Assembly (NCBI GenBank): GCA_947302715.1
Contig: CAMYVY010000004.1
Span: forward strand, 52,716-116,715
DNA from: an uncultured Clostridia bacterium
Lineage (GTDB): Bacteria; Bacillota; Clostridia; Peptostreptococcales; Anaerovoracaceae
Reading direction: 5' to 3'
DNA length: 64,000 bases
Shown: positions 7,011 to 22,000 of the stretch, piece after piece
Layout: the number at the start of each line of letters is the position of its first letter
Numbering within the stretch: position 1 is the stretch's first letter
The notes under the pieces: model-generated
Told to the model about the DNA's origin: nothing
The model's database searches: none
What the model saw: the letters and a program-made list of their open reading frames with translations, nothing else
Made by a program: the position numbers and the translations under genes

Positions 7011-10000
7011 CTATTTCTTGGTCCTCATACGAACCAGGAATGCAATTGCTGCTATCAAGATTGCCAGTACCAGTATTCCTATCCAAAGCGTTGCATTGCT
7101 CTGGTCGCCGGTCTTCGGAACATCCTTTGCAGGCTTCTCCGGAGTAGGCGTCGGGGTGATATTTGATTCAGGTTTCCAGTTGGCAGTGTATGTTATATTT
7201 CCGTCCTCATCCACTTCCCTGGTCCATCCATCAAAGACATATCCATCCCTGGTCGGATCTGCCGGTGCCGGTGGTTCATTACCGTTGGCATCGAGCTCAG
7301 TCTTATCCATGTAGATGATATTATTTTCCTTATCAATATATCTTACCCACTGTTTTTCAGGTGTCGGATCGTCCGGCTTTTCAGGTGTTGGATCGTCCGG
7401 CTTATCAGGATCTACCGGTGTAGGCTTGATTTCCTCCCACTTGGCAGTGTAGGTAATATTGCCATTGGCGTCAACCGTGCGAATCCAGCCTTCGAAATTG
7501 TATCCGTCCTTGCTCGGTGTGGCAGGAGGTGCAGGCTCAGCCTCTCCATCCTTAAGTGTCACTCTCTCCAAGTAGACCGTTCCGTCCGGATCGACGTACT
7601 CGACCCAGTGCGTCTTCTCCACCGGCGTCGGCGTTGTGTTCTCTTTCCACTTGGCTGTGTACGTCACATTACCATTGGCATCAACCGTGCGGCTCCAACC
7701 GTCAAAAGTGAATCCATCCTTGGTCGGATTCGCAGGTGCACTTGGTTCAGACTCTCCGTCCTTAATCGTAACCTTTTCAAGATAGACAGTACCATCGGAA
7801 TCCACATACTGTACCCAGTGAGTCTTCTCAACCGGTGTTGGCGGATCCGGTACGACCGGGTCCGGACAAGTCGTCCTCGGTTCGTACTTGGCGACATATG
7901 TCACGTTTCCTGTAACCGGATCGACAATCTTGGTCCATTCAACGAACTTCATTCCGTCGTGGCTCGGTCCGGCCGGCATAGTCGGTTCCTTGTCCTCCTC
8001 AACGGTTCCGCTCTTGATTATTTCTCCCGTCTGTCCATCAACAAAGATATATGTTTTGTCAGCCGTCGGGTCGACTACCGGAATCTTTTCGTATGTAGCA
8101 ACCATGATGATGTTGCCCTTTTCGTCATATCCCGGTTTCCAGCCTGCGAACTTGTAGCCGTCCGGAGCCTTTACGCTGTTGTCCGCCGGAGCATCCGCAC
8201 CGGACTCAGCCGCGGTCTTTGCCGCATCAGCACTTCCGTACATCTTCGTCTTGAACATATCGGAGTCAGAGCTTGCGAACGGATCAACATACGTTACGGA
8301 AACCCTGTTGTCGCATTCGTCGCACTGCTGTCCCGGATCAGGTCCTGGTCCAGGTCCCGGTGTCGGAGTTGACGATGTTTCCTTGTTCGTTACGGTTACT
8401 ATCGTCTTGCCAGATGTGCCGGTTGTCTTCAGCACACTTCCGGTGTATCCGGATACAGCATCTTCCTCGACGTTATACTCGACATTGCGTCCGCCTTCCA
8501 TGGCCGGTAGGTTCTCCCACTTAACCGTGAGTTCATCACCGGATGCGCCGGCGGCTATCGTCTTATCCTCTCCGCTCACGCGAATCGGTCCATACCCTTC
8601 GACGGTCTTCACCAGGTGGAAGGTTACAGCAAGCGGAGCCTCACTGAGTTCCTTGCCGTCCTTGTCCTTCCAAACCTTCGTCGCTTCAACAGTCTTATAT
8701 TCCATCGGAGTCGTGCTATGCGTATTCACGATGGTATAGGTTCCGTTGCTGGTGGACTCAACGCTCTTGGTTATCGTTGCGGTATATCCTGTAACGGCAT
8801 CTTCCTGAACTGCGTAGGCAATCGGTTCGCCCTTCGCCCTGTTCATCGGGAGTCCCTCAATTGTATAGGTCCAAATGTCACTGGAAACGCCCTTGTTCTC
8901 CTCGGTCAAGTATGCCGAAGCAACTTCCTTGGTTCCGTCAATGACTTTGACTCTGATGTATTCAGGTCTAATGCCATCCGCATCGTGTTCGTCGTCCCAA
9001 CTCTTGATGATGTTAATCTTGGTAGTGTCGAACTTGGTGCGCGGATTTGTTATCTGGAATTTGCCATTCTCGGTCGTTTCAACCATCGGTTTGTCATAAC
9101 CGTTTGTCTCGAGCTCGGTTCCCGAATAGACTTCCTTCACGGTGTAGAATACAGGAACCATCGTTCCTTCCTGTTCTTCCTCGGTCGGGAGGTTCGTCCA
9201 TTCGTAACCCCAGTCAGCTGTCTGTCCCGGATAGGTGGTCAAAGTCTCATCAGTCGGAGTCTCTATAGCTTCCACGGTTTCAACGAGTTCCGGCGAACCG
9301 CCTACCAACTGCTTGTAGAGTTCGTATTTAACCGTCTCCGGACGCTTGCTGTCACGGTCGTCATCGTCATCCCATACCTTGGTTACGGTCACGGAATCAC
9401 TTGGTCCGACAAATTCGTTGGTTACCGTGAATTCAGTTCCGTCTGTTCCGGACTCTTCAACGCTTCCGCTATATCCAAGTACGGCTTCTTCAGTGACTGT
9501 CCACTCGATAGCCTCGCCATTCATGTATTTCGGAAGTTCAGTCCATTCGGCTTCACCCTCAGGCTCTCCGGATTCGTCCATGGTTATAGTCTTCTCTCCT
9601 CCATCAAAGACGATCTTGCCGTCCTGCTTACCATAGAGGTGGAGCGTGACATCCGCTCTCAAATCCGTTCCGAATTCATCGTCGCCGGTCCATACCTTGG
9701 TTGCGGTAACCGCGGTAGTTTCCGGTGTGTATGTATTCGTTATAACGAATCCATCAGCAGCACTTCCTTCGATTACGCTGTCATAACCTTCCGGAATATT
9801 GATTTCTTCCACTGTATACTCTACAGTAGCGCCGTCAACCAGCGTCGGTAGGTTCTCGAATGTTCCAACGTAATTGTTGTTTTCGCTTAGGACGATCGAT
9901 GTCACTTCGTTTCCGTCCTTATCGAGTGCTGTTTCTCCATCGGCAAGCAACTTGACAGCGATTCCGGCCTCAGGTCTCTTGCCGTCTTGATCGTTAGCGT

Positions 10001-13000
10001 CGTCCCAAACCTTTCTGACGCTTACGCTCATGGTATCGGGCTGCCATCTGTTCACATATACAGGAACAAAGTCGCCTACCTCACGGCCATCCCAGCTTAC
10101 GCTGGTTATTACTTTTCCGGTTCCGTTATTTGTTGCTGTTATCGTTACCCTATGTACATCTGTGGTGTACTTGATGTCGCCCTGTCCACTCGGGATAACT
10201 TCGGAAACCTCGTAGGTGAATTCACCCTTGGCGATGCCATCTGCCGGATCGACATCCAAATTCGAAAGCGAAATTGGAATTGAACCGAATACGGCGTTAT
10301 GCTCATTCTCTCCTACCGGAGTGGTCGTGCTGTCCGCGGTCGCAGTATCTACAGCAGGCATCGGAAGTGCACGCTCCGAATTAGGAACAGCTTCTGTCTC
10401 GGCACCAATCTTGCTCTCGATCGGAGTAAGTACGAAGTTAAAGCTCTCGTCTGTCCAATCCTTTCCTACGAGCTGCTTGACGACGAATACCTTGGCAAGT
10501 CCCGTAACCTCATTCGGGAAGTTGATTACATGGAGTTCGGTTACTCTTTCATCGGCATCTTCGGCCTCTGTATAGTACGGAGTCTCGCTGTAATCATCAA
10601 GAGTCTTTCCGCTCTCATATGCTTCCTCGCTGTAGCGAGTATCGAATGCTCCCGATGTCGATTCAACAACTCTGTAGTATACCCACTTGTTGTTCAAATC
10701 AAGGTCATCATCATCAGGCTGGTATGCCGGCAGGTCCTTAAATGTAACTGTTAGGTCGTCACCTGTCGCAGTCTGCTTAATTACACGGGTTGTCGTCACA
10801 CCATTCAGCCAGGATACTCCTTCTGCACTATTCCAGCTTGCTTCAGATGCAGGATTGTCCGTCGTCCATTCGAGAACCATTTCGACATCTGCATTAGCAG
10901 GATCGGTCCAACTCTTAGTTACGCTAAGGTCGCGCTTCAGCTGGTTCACGAAGGTCACGTTCTTGGCCAGTGTAGTTGAAGCATTGCCGTCTTCATCAGG
11001 TTCAAATCTCTGCACCTGTGCGTAGCGATCCTCAAATATCTTGGAACTGAGATCCAATGTTCCGTCGCCCTTGTCAATCACAGTAACCTGAACGTATTCG
11101 GTATCAACATCAATGCTCAAGTCATTTGCATTGGACTTGGTTTCTTCTACTGCATACATGTACTGGCCATATGCCATTCCCTTAGGTACCGCTGTACCAT
11201 CGGAGTATTTCAGCTGTCCTTCGTCAGCGGTCTTACCAAGTTCGGATAGTCTGAACACAATGCTCGGGAAGTCGATAGTTATTTCATCATCCATTCCGAC
11301 ACTTGCAGTAGGTATGGTCATACGTATCACATGCGCACCCTCAGCATTGTGGATCGCCTTACCGGAAGCAAGACCCGCCTCGCGTTCAGCTTCAGTATGC
11401 GTATCTTGTTCAGGGAACTGACTCTTATCAGCATCCTCGAACGGTGCTCCTGCGAGCGGATTCATCGTGAAGTCAAATTCATCGTCCGCTTCCCAGGTGC
11501 GTCCCATTATGTATTTGTCAAGGCTTGCAGTGAACTCTGCAGTTGCCTCGTATCTGTTTGTGAATACCGGTGTAAACTGAGTACCTGTAGCGATGTCGCC
11601 CAATGTCTTTTCGTCATAGGCTATCTGTACAGTCAGGTTATCGGTACGGTTCTCGCGAACCTTAACGTGTACGATGGATTCCTTGGTTGAATAGGTCATT
11701 CCGTCAGACGAAGCCGCAGGCACAACTTCCTTCATCTTATAGAAGAAGTCTCCCTGGTGATGTCTATCCGTAGGATCGTATTCAAGGTCATTCACGCTGT
11801 ACTCAATCGCGCCAAAGCGTGCCAGGCGTTCCATATTGCCCTCGGTATCAACAACATCGGTGTCGATCGTGGCATGGGTCGTAGCCTTTGACTTATCCGC
11901 TTCGGTCTTGGACATCCTATCGGAATTATCCTCCGGCATCGGAATGTCCTTGGTCTCCTCTATCGACTTAAAGGTTCCATCTTCGTTATAGGTTCCCTTG
12001 CCGTATGGCTCAAGTGAGAACGAGAAGTCATCTTCATCCAGCCACTGACGACCGAGGAGCTGCTTAACCGCAGCTATATTGGCCTGGTTGCCGGCAATCA
12101 CCTTGTTGGTGATAACCATCTCACCTGAATCGATGAAGATATTATCTCCTTCTTTTTCACTATTATCCGGCTGGATACACTTATAGCTCGGCTCGTAAGC
12201 ATCTGACGTATCATCCTCCGTCAGCATGTAGACTGCGCGGTATGTCGTACCGCCGACAGTTACATACATCGGAAGCGCCTTGTTGAATCCGGAAACAAGA
12301 TGCGTTACCTCGGTTTCAGATTCAAATTCACCGCGCTGGAAGGTATTGGCCAGGCCAACTCTCTCCCAACCGCCAAGGCTCATCGAATCAACATTTGCCT
12401 TTACGTAGTCGTCACTCAGTTCATCCTCGACATCAAGCGGGAAGAGTGCACGGAGCAGATGCACCGTGACATCTTCAACAGCAGGACCATCTTCCCAAAC
12501 CTTGGTTACAGGAATGTCGATACTCGTAGTATTGATGAAGTGAGCAGCGTTGACCTTACGATAGCCATTTCCCTTGAGCTCTTCATCGCTCATCGCCTCG
12601 GCCTCTTCTATCTCATCAAGCTCGAGGAGTCTCTTCTCAGTTCCATTATCGACAATCCAGACCTCGTGTCCGGTAATCTCATTGGTGCATGCAGCATCGC
12701 TGAAGTACTGAGCAGTGAACTTGAGCGTTCCGTCCCAATTATCTTCAACATGCATGCGTACATAAATCGTGCTCTGGTCGTAGGCCAAGTCGGAAACGTC
12801 TCCGGCATCCTCGGTAATCGAGTAGATGAAGTATGCATCTCCATTGTTAAGAGCCTCACCCTTATATGTATTTCCGTGTATGCCCATAGCAACTACGGTG
12901 TCGGAAAGCTGTACCGAATCCTCTTCAGGATCTGCAACATCAGCAAGGCTCATTGCGTGCGTGGTGTAAGTGTCACCGCTATCGCTTCCGCCAATGTTTA

Positions 13001-16000
13001 GGCTTGCACCGCTTATACCCGTGATGGTGAATTTGAATTCATCGTCGCTCGTCCAGTCGCGAGTCTCAATCTGCTTTTCTACCCAAATCTTTGCTACACC
13101 TTCAGAGCTATACTTGTTGGTGAATACCGGTACTGCGCTGGAGCTCGTAGCACCATCCCAGTAGCGGTTCGTCGATAGCGTACCATCGCCGTTATCGGTT
13201 ACCTCGATACGGAGTGTATGAACCTCAGGCTTCCATTCATCACCCTCGCCGGTTCCCGCATAGGTGATTCCATCAAGGACGCCGCCCTCGGTTACTTCAG
13301 TAAGCGGTGTGCCATCTGCATCGGCAACCTCGTAAATCCTGTAGTAGAAGTTACGTACGCTTGCTGTTGAACCATCGGCATTCAGCATATCTTCATTGGT
13401 GAAGCTTATGTCAGCAAAGTTGACTGAGCGGCCAATCGCACCAACCTGAGCGGAATTCTTGGTGACCGTTGTGACCGGTTTTTCAGTATCTCCATCCTTC
13501 GGCATCGGAGTCTCAACTCCTTCCACCGTCACAGCATTTCCTTCACCATCCGTAATCTTCTCTACTTCGCTGCCTTCCTCACCAGTCATTTCAGGTTCAA
13601 TCATGAAGTAGAAGGTATCGGAATCGAGCCACGGACGTCCATCAAGTTCCTTAACAACAGTCGGGTTAGCACCGCCGGTTGCATCGTACTTGTTTGTATT
13701 TGTGATGGCAAGGTCGCCGGTCTGATTTGCATCCGAGTATGGTTGTGCCGGTTCAAATACACGATATGTGTATTCCTCGCCGTTCTCGTTATATGCAGGA
13801 AGATCCTTGAATGTGTAAGTTTCCTTATCACCTGTCGTTCCTTCTACATATTCAAAGAGGCTGGATGCGAATGCATGGGAATCAACCTTCTCCCAAGTTT
13901 CATCCGGTGTCCAAGACTTGTTGCCATCAGTATCAGTCTGGAAGTCGGAATCGTCGGACGGTTCAACTGAACGGTAAAGTGTGAACTCTACATCCGATGC
14001 TGCTCCGCCAACCCAGGTCTTTTCTATTTCAATGTCAGTCAGCTTGGTATTTACCATGCGTACATACTTGGTTACCTGAGTATCCCATTCAGTCGGCTTT
14101 GTTTCTGACCAGGTTGCCTCATCCGGCTTCTCCGGATTATAGTCAGTGCTGTACTCAACTCTTGCACTATAACCTGTCGGGATACCCATCTCGCTAATCG
14201 TGTAAGAGATTGCCTCACCACTTTCGTCATATGCGAGAAGGTCACTGAATTCAGCCTGCCAATTGTCCGCCTTCTGTACTGGTGTAAATCTGCTTGGGAA
14301 GGACGCATTGCCACGCGTTAAACCGGCAACTACTGCCTCCGGACGGTTGGCTTCATCACTGGAATCGTCATACCACACCTTCACAATCTCAATATCTGTA
14401 AGTAGTGTATTGGTTATTGTGACCTTACCCGGAGTTGTCGTGTCATCAATATCCGTGCAACTATATCCTGTTGGATCATCTTCTGTCACGCTATACGTTA
14501 TAGGTGTACCGTCAGATGTAAACGCAGGCAGATTATCAAAGATCACCGGAAGTTTGTCCGCAGCCACTACACCGCGGCGGACATATTCAATTGTATTTCC
14601 GTCCTTATCAACAAGGACTGCTTTGTTACCATTGAGATCCTGCGGCAAACTGTCGAGTGTCGTTGTCGTCCCACCTATAGTCTGGGTTAGGCGGATTGCG
14701 ATATCGGGGCGATCCGCATTTTTACCCAGGCCGTCCATCCAGACCTTCTCCACTGTAAGATTTGTGGCGCCAAAGGTATTGGTAATTACGATTCCATTAC
14801 CCTCTCCATCGGCACCGCTGAGGCCTGAAGCATCCTTGTTCTCATAGGGGCTTGTACAAGCTTCGTCTTCGAAGTATTCATAGTTAAGTTTAAGGGTACC
14901 ATCATTCTGTGGCTTGGCTGTAATCTTTGCATAGATAGGTGCCACATTGTACTTAACACCATGAACAGTTCCAGCTTGCTCAGAAATCTTATAAACAAAG
15001 ATCGTATCGATAACCTCTCCACTTGCATCCTCATCAAGGTCAGACATCTTAATTGGAATGCTTACGGTGGCTGCCTTTGTAACATCAGAACCAGAGATAG
15101 TCACGCCCTGAACACTCGTTACCCACTTGGCTGAAGAATCTCTCTTAATCTCCAGTGTCGTTTGTTCATCTGCTCCTGTAAGGTCATCGTGATTCGGGCT
15201 GAATACACGCGTAGTCGGCGCATCATCCAAAGCTTCAATTGTGAAGCTATATGTGTCAGCACTTGCCCACGTATGCTCATTTCCATCCCCGTCTACAACT
15301 TCCTTTCTAACCAGAATCTGCGCCGGGTTCTCAGCATAGGTGTCGTAGATGTTGGTGAACTTACCGCTATCCATCTTAGTCGTAAAGGTAGAGTCACTGT
15401 AATATGTAATCTTGGCATCTATACCACCGCTTAAATCATCTACTACCTGTACCTCAACATAGATAGGATCGGCCTGATAGGTAAGCTCTGCATGAGTTTC
15501 TCCCGCATTTTTCTCTGTGATGGAGTAGCGGAAGATTCCGTAGCGTACTCCATTTGGAACATCACCTTCATTTGCATACTTCAGCTGGCCCGCACTCGTT
15601 GTTCTGTTTGTCAGGTTTTCTTCTATCGATACCGGAACGACAAACTTCTTAGTATGGCTTGCCGTATCACTATTTATTGTGATGGTGTCATCATCACTCG
15701 TTGCATCGGAAGCATCACTTGGTAGTGGTGCTGCATTTACACGAGCAATAGTGAAGTCGAATGTGTCATCCTCCTCCCATTCACGGCCGTCAATTTCCTT
15801 GGTGATAGGAATTTCGAATATATCCTCAACTCCATATTTATTCTGGAATACCGGTGTTGCTCCGTCAGCCTTGGATATATCATCTAAATCTTCTGCATTG
15901 GAGAAATAGTATACATGCGTGGTCAAACCTCCGGTTCGGTTATCTGTCACCTCTACACGCGCATAGAAGCTGCGACTGTCGTAGGTGAAACCATCGTAGG

Positions 16001-19000
16001 AGAATCCGCCGGCAGCCTTTTCCTCATCTGTAGCATCAGAATACTTGGTGCCGTCTACATTCTCAGCATCAACAGGGATATTCTCCGTAATCTCATAGAA
16101 GAATGTACCCTTAAGGATGCCATCCGCAGTATCCCATGTAAGCATGTCGTCAGTGTAGGTAATCACCTTGAAACCATTCGGGTTCTCGTCCGAATAATTC
16201 GCAAAGTGCTCACCGTTACCTACGTCGCGCCCCTTAATTGTGGCCGTTCCGGTTGCAGAGTTGCCACCGGTCGCCTTCCGGTCTACTGACACGTCATTAC
16301 CAGGAACAGGAATGACCGTCGCATTCTTCAGGTTTGTACCGCCACCAATGGTGCTCCTTGTCTCATCGGTGCTATACGGCTTTACGGTAAAGGTGAAGGT
16401 ATCGTCCTCAGTCCAATCGCGACCGATTATCTGCTTGATTGCAGTAACCGTTGCAGAACCCTGTCCATCATAGACATTGGTGAAGAGAAGTTCATCATCG
16501 GAATCAAGCGCAGTATATGTACCTCCTTCAGCATCGTACTTGACATAGGTTACTTTCGTATCAAGTTCGCCATTCGTTCTGTTATTTGTTAGTTCAATGA
16601 AAGCATAGTAAATGGTCTTCTGCTCAGTGTCATAAGCGATAGCATTATTCGCTCCCTGGTCCTCCGTAATCTTATATACGAAGATGCGACTACCTGCGTA
16701 ACTACCATCGCTATTCTTTAGGTTATCCATCGTATATGTGATGGCATCAAAGTCGGCGGTGTCAGTTGTCCTGAAGTTAGTCGTAGTTGCACCAACGTGT
16801 GTCTTTGCGTTAGTAGGCATCGGAACATCAGACGACTCGTTAATTGCGTTAATAGTTCCAGCATAGTCACTGTTATTGACACTATCTACCGTACCAAGTC
16901 CTTCCAGAGTAAAGTCAAAGCCGTTTCTGGTAATCGGACGATCGTCCAAATGCTTCTTTACCTGGAAAGTCTGCGCTGCTTTAGGTGCATAAGTGTTGGT
17001 TATTGTGGTAGGTGTTGTAAGCGCATCGCCCTCGTCGTCCACCACCACGGCAGTAATCTTGCACTTGGTCGCATCATCAGGATCCGCACCTGGCGTAAGC
17101 TTAACAAGAATTTCATGAGCGTCAGTGTCATAGGTCATGACATCAGTACCATAGCTGCCTTGCGCCTCCTTGAGGATGTAGGTCTTGGTGGTAAAGTCTG
17201 CATCACGATCAAGGTCTCCCTCATCAAATGCAATGGTTCCCAGGTTAATGGTACCATCTGAACTCGGGGTGATATTCTTGATTTCCGTTCCGGCCTTATT
17301 CTTAACAACAGTTGTGCCATCAGACTCGTAGAGCGTGAACTTAAAGTCGCTAGCAAAGTCGGACAGGTTGGCACCTTCAAGCACCTTCTTTGCTGTCAGT
17401 TCAAGCTCGCCTGCAGCATCAAATTTGTTGGTGAAGGTCGGTTGTGCAGTCAATTCACTATCACCATCGAAGTACTTCACATCACTCACAGTGATAGCTC
17501 CTGAGCCATCTTTGCTAACGGTGACCTTGGCCGTATAGGTTTTGTCATCATAGGTAAACCCTGCAGGAACCGTGCTTGGCTCGACCTCAGATATAATATA
17601 CGTAAATGTAATACTTTCTCCATTCGGCAACTCATTAATAACTGTATTTGTTGAGTCAAACATGATCGTAGTGAAGTTCGCCTCATGATTTGTCATCGCA
17701 TCTGTCACAGTTATGTCCACGGTATTTCCTGTGGAGCCACTTGGCATGGGTGCGCCAGTCCCTTCAGCTGTTAGCCTGAACGTGAAGCTATCGCTCTCTG
17801 CCCAGTTAAGCTCATTACCATCAGAGTCCACAAGTTTCTTGGTTGCGTGAATGTTTCTGCCATTGCCCTTCTTGGTGTTGGTCACAGTAAGATTCGATTT
17901 GTCCCTATCATACTTGACATCAACAGTTCCATCGCTTCCTACAGTCACCGTCACCGTATGCTCCGCAGTATCCAAACTCCATTCGCTTGGATCCGCTGAT
18001 CCCATATTGGCAACTTCCTGAATGGTATAGTTGTAGGTGCCCGCTGCATATCCGGAGATATTCCAGCTTACTGTATCGGGATCCTTCGTGGCCTGCCTAA
18101 GGACAAAGTCAGGCATAGGAACATCAGCAGCCGCGATAGGATCGTCATCTGCATCGGTTCCTCCAGTCGCCGTAAGCTTGAACCAGAAGTTCATATTATT
18201 ATCCCAGTCAACCCCCTCTACGACCTTTCTTACCTGTATCTTTGCTTCGTCTTTGGCAGTATTGGTAAACACAATACCATCGGTCAATTCAGTCGTACAA
18301 GCAGCATCCTTATAATATTTAATTGTGGTGTCAAGTATGCCGTCACCATCGACGTCAGAAACGGTAACCTGAGCATAATACGCTGTAGTATCATAGGTAA
18401 TGTTATCTGCCTTTGTTGCGTCGTCCGGCACCAATTCACGGATCAGGTATTTGTAGATCCATTCGTTCTTGGTCGCATCTTCACTTTCAGTGTTTGGACC
18501 GTCACAAATCGGCGATGTTCCCTCTGCATCCTTGCGCACCTGTGAGAGATTATACACAATGCTATCAAATGCAATCGATCCATCCGCCTTGTTGGCTTTT
18601 TCATTTATTACCCGAATTTCCTTTCCTGCCTTATTAAGCTGGACAAGTTCGAAGAAGAACATATTGTCCTTAAGCGTACCGTTCTCGAGAACCTTGGTTG
18701 CTTCGATCTCGGCCGTGCCGGAAGCTTGGTAGGTATTGTAGAGAGTGCCGGCTGCGACGGTGCTCTTCGCAGCATAGTCACCATCTCCCTTGGGCAGATT
18801 TGCATTTCCTGCATTGTCTACCTTTAGTGAGATATTCTGATTCTTGTAGATATCATTATCAAGCTCATCCTTATCCGCACTGTTCACGCGAGTCACCGTG
18901 AGATTCCCATACTTGTCCTCTGTCACCGTAACGGCCACAAGTATAGATGCACGCGTGTCGGTGGTGTCACTTGGGTCTACCCCCTGGCTCATGCCATTGC

Positions 19001-22000
19001 CGTCCGTTGCTCCCGGCGTTGTCTCTGTAATCTTATAAATGAAGGTACGCTCATATAGACCATCCGAATTCTGTGTCGCAATGAATTTATCTCCGGCAGC
19101 ATTCATGAAGTACGCACTGGTAAAATCGATCGTGCCAAAATCAATCTCTGCCGTAGTGGTCGAGCCAGCTACTAAGGATGTATCTCCTTCTGCTCCAGGC
19201 TTAATGGTCTTAGTGACCGATGTTCCTGTTCCCGGAAGTGGCGTATTCTCTGTAACTGCCGTAAGCTCAAAGGTGAACTCCTGCTTGCCAGTGAAGGTCT
19301 CACGACCGAAGGCATCGCGGCCGTCCATCTTCTTGGTGGCTTTGATCTGCACTTCACCCTTTGCAAGGTATTCATTCTCAAAGAGAATCGGATTATCGCC
19401 TGTGATTGCTGTTACTTCCTTATTATCATTACCATAGAATGCCTTTACGACCAGCGGGCCGATTGTGCTCTCAGCAACAAGAACATTCACTGTCTTGTTC
19501 GCATTATCATATGTCGTTACGCCATAATCGGTGCTGCTGTTTTGCCTCTCTGCAAGCGTATAGGTAAACACACGGAAGTTCGCCGTTGCATCACTTGGAA
19601 TTGTGTCTGTTGAAGAGTAGGTTGTTCCATCCTTTGTCCACACAATGCAATCGAGAGTCTTCACCCAATCCGGAACACTATTATATGTCTGTTCCCTCAG
19701 GTCTTCCTTTACATACGTGATTGGGCTAAGGATTACCGGTCCATAAACGTCACCCGTTCCCATGTCCTTGTAGGTTGCGCCAGACTGTTTCGTTTCCACA
19801 TCCTGTACGAATAGTGGCCTGCTGCTCAGCTCAGAAATATCGCCGGCAAACCAGTCTGTGCCAAATAGACCGCTATCTTTGCGCACAGGGAGACTGATGT
19901 CTCCACCATCCTGTAAAGTGGCTTGTGTGGATTTATCCTTCTTGTAGAAGAGCGGTGAGCCAAGCTGGTTGGTATCACTTTCTTCATATTTTTGTAGGGG
20001 CGATTTCACAGTTGAGTCATCTACTGCAGTACCCGCAGTAAGGACAAACTCAAACTGGTCGCGTTCGAGCGGACGACCATCGAGAATCTTATAGGCAAGT
20101 GGGTACCAGTTACCCGTTGCCTTATATGTATTGGTAATTGTGAGGACCTTCTTATCAGCGTCTATTTCGATTTCGTCAGTTGCACCATCCGTCACCGCCG
20201 CTTCAGTGGCACCATCAACGGACCATGTAGTCTCATAGTCAAATTCAGGCGTTTCGGTTATAACAACCTTTGCTCCCTTGGGAAGGACTATGACGATATC
20301 CTCTTCATCCTCCTGGTCCTGCAGATTAAACGCGTCAAGGGAAATACTGGCCTCTCCGGATTCATTGGCTACAGCTGTCTTAAATCCTTGATCTTGTGCC
20401 TCTTGCATATAGCCATAGGAGAATTCCTCGTTAGCTTCAAGACCGGTAATCTTGGCCATTCCGGTGAACTTGAATTCCTTATCTGTTTCGATGCCATCGA
20501 CCACTTTCTTTACCACAAGTTCGGTCAGTCGGTTCACGAAGATGTGGCCGTTATCCCAATCAGGATTCTCGCTGCCGTTTGACAGGTAGCGTTCCTGTGT
20601 GACTTTCTTCTTGATGCTTGCGGCATTTTCATCACCGTCGGCTGATGTTACTTCCCACCCATTGGACTCAGTGATCTTTGTTACCGTATAACCCGTCTGG
20701 AAAGGAACATTTTTTATAGTAACTTTTTGTCCTTCCGTTAATGTGAATTTGTACTTCCTGTCCCCTATCTTCTCAAACTGCAAGGGGTTGTCGTTTTCAT
20801 CGGTAAGCGGAGTCACCGGATCAAATACGACACTGGTGGGTTCAAAGCTGTTGTCGAATTCAATCTCGAAGGTGAAGGTACCTGCCTTACCATCCTCAGC
20901 TTGATTCTCTATCTCAATCTCAGATTCCTTTACAACATTATCAAAGCTACCTAATACCATAGCCTCACTGGTATCCAGTAAGGTGCTCGGTAATGAGTAT
21001 TCTGAGCCGTCGGTACTGTAAGTACCATCCGGATTCTTGGTCATGTTGTAGTACTTGGTAGTATATGTGCCGTTAGTATTGTACTCGCCCTCACCCTTAT
21101 AGAAGAGGTTTCCGGCAGCATCCTGGCGGATCTCGTAGTTCGCCTTGACGGGTTGATCAGACGCCGGATTGACGTCGATACCTGTCATTAGGAGTGTGCC
21201 GAGGACAGAGTAGTAGTTGCCATTTCCGTCTGTGTAGTACTTCACACCATTGACGTCTTCATAGATAGTATGACCGTTTACCACGAAGTTCGCGCCCTCA
21301 CTGTTATCCGAGGTGACAGCCTTGTCGTTTGCGGAGGGCGTCACAGAGCCAGCTGTGCCCGCAGTGATTTGGGTTCCATCGGGCTTGTAGTAGGTGCTGG
21401 TCGGGTCTCCCGGGACCTCGAAGTATTCGGTACCGAGGGCATCTGTCTTCACGACATAGCTCGTGCCTCCGAGCGTAGCCGTCTTGTTTTCATATATTTT
21501 GCGGTTGCTATTATGTGGGTTGAATGTAGCGTCTTCAATCGTGAGCTCGTCTCCCACCGTGCCGCCGGTCTCGGAAATCGTCACAGCATAGTACTTGTCG
21601 TCCACCTTGATGTAGGTCTTGCCGTGAACATCAATCTGGACAGTATAGCTTTTGCCATCCTTTTCAACTTGCTTCTCAGCGGCAACAGGCTGGTCGTCCT
21701 CTGTGGGGAACACTGAATCGGCATTCGCTTCCCTGAGCGGGCTGCTCCTGTCGGGATTATCCGCATCGAGGTACAGGGTGTTGCTTCCATCCGGCACGGC
21801 AATATAGCGCACGCCGTCCTTGTCCTGCATCACGGTATAATCGTTGCCGTCGAAGGTAACCGTGACAGCGGTTTGCTCGTACTGAGCAGCGCTAACCTGG
21901 TCATCATTGGGATAGCTCAAAAATTCGCCGTTGTTACGATAGAACTTCTTGCCAGACGCATCGATGAAGATCTTTCGACCGTCCGCCGTGGTCTGTTCGG

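Noticed and set aside
7175..20540. CRISPR-like regular repeats
   Set aside because: The repeats are diverged protein-coding modules in one frame. No short identical repeats with unique spacers occur anywhere in the window.
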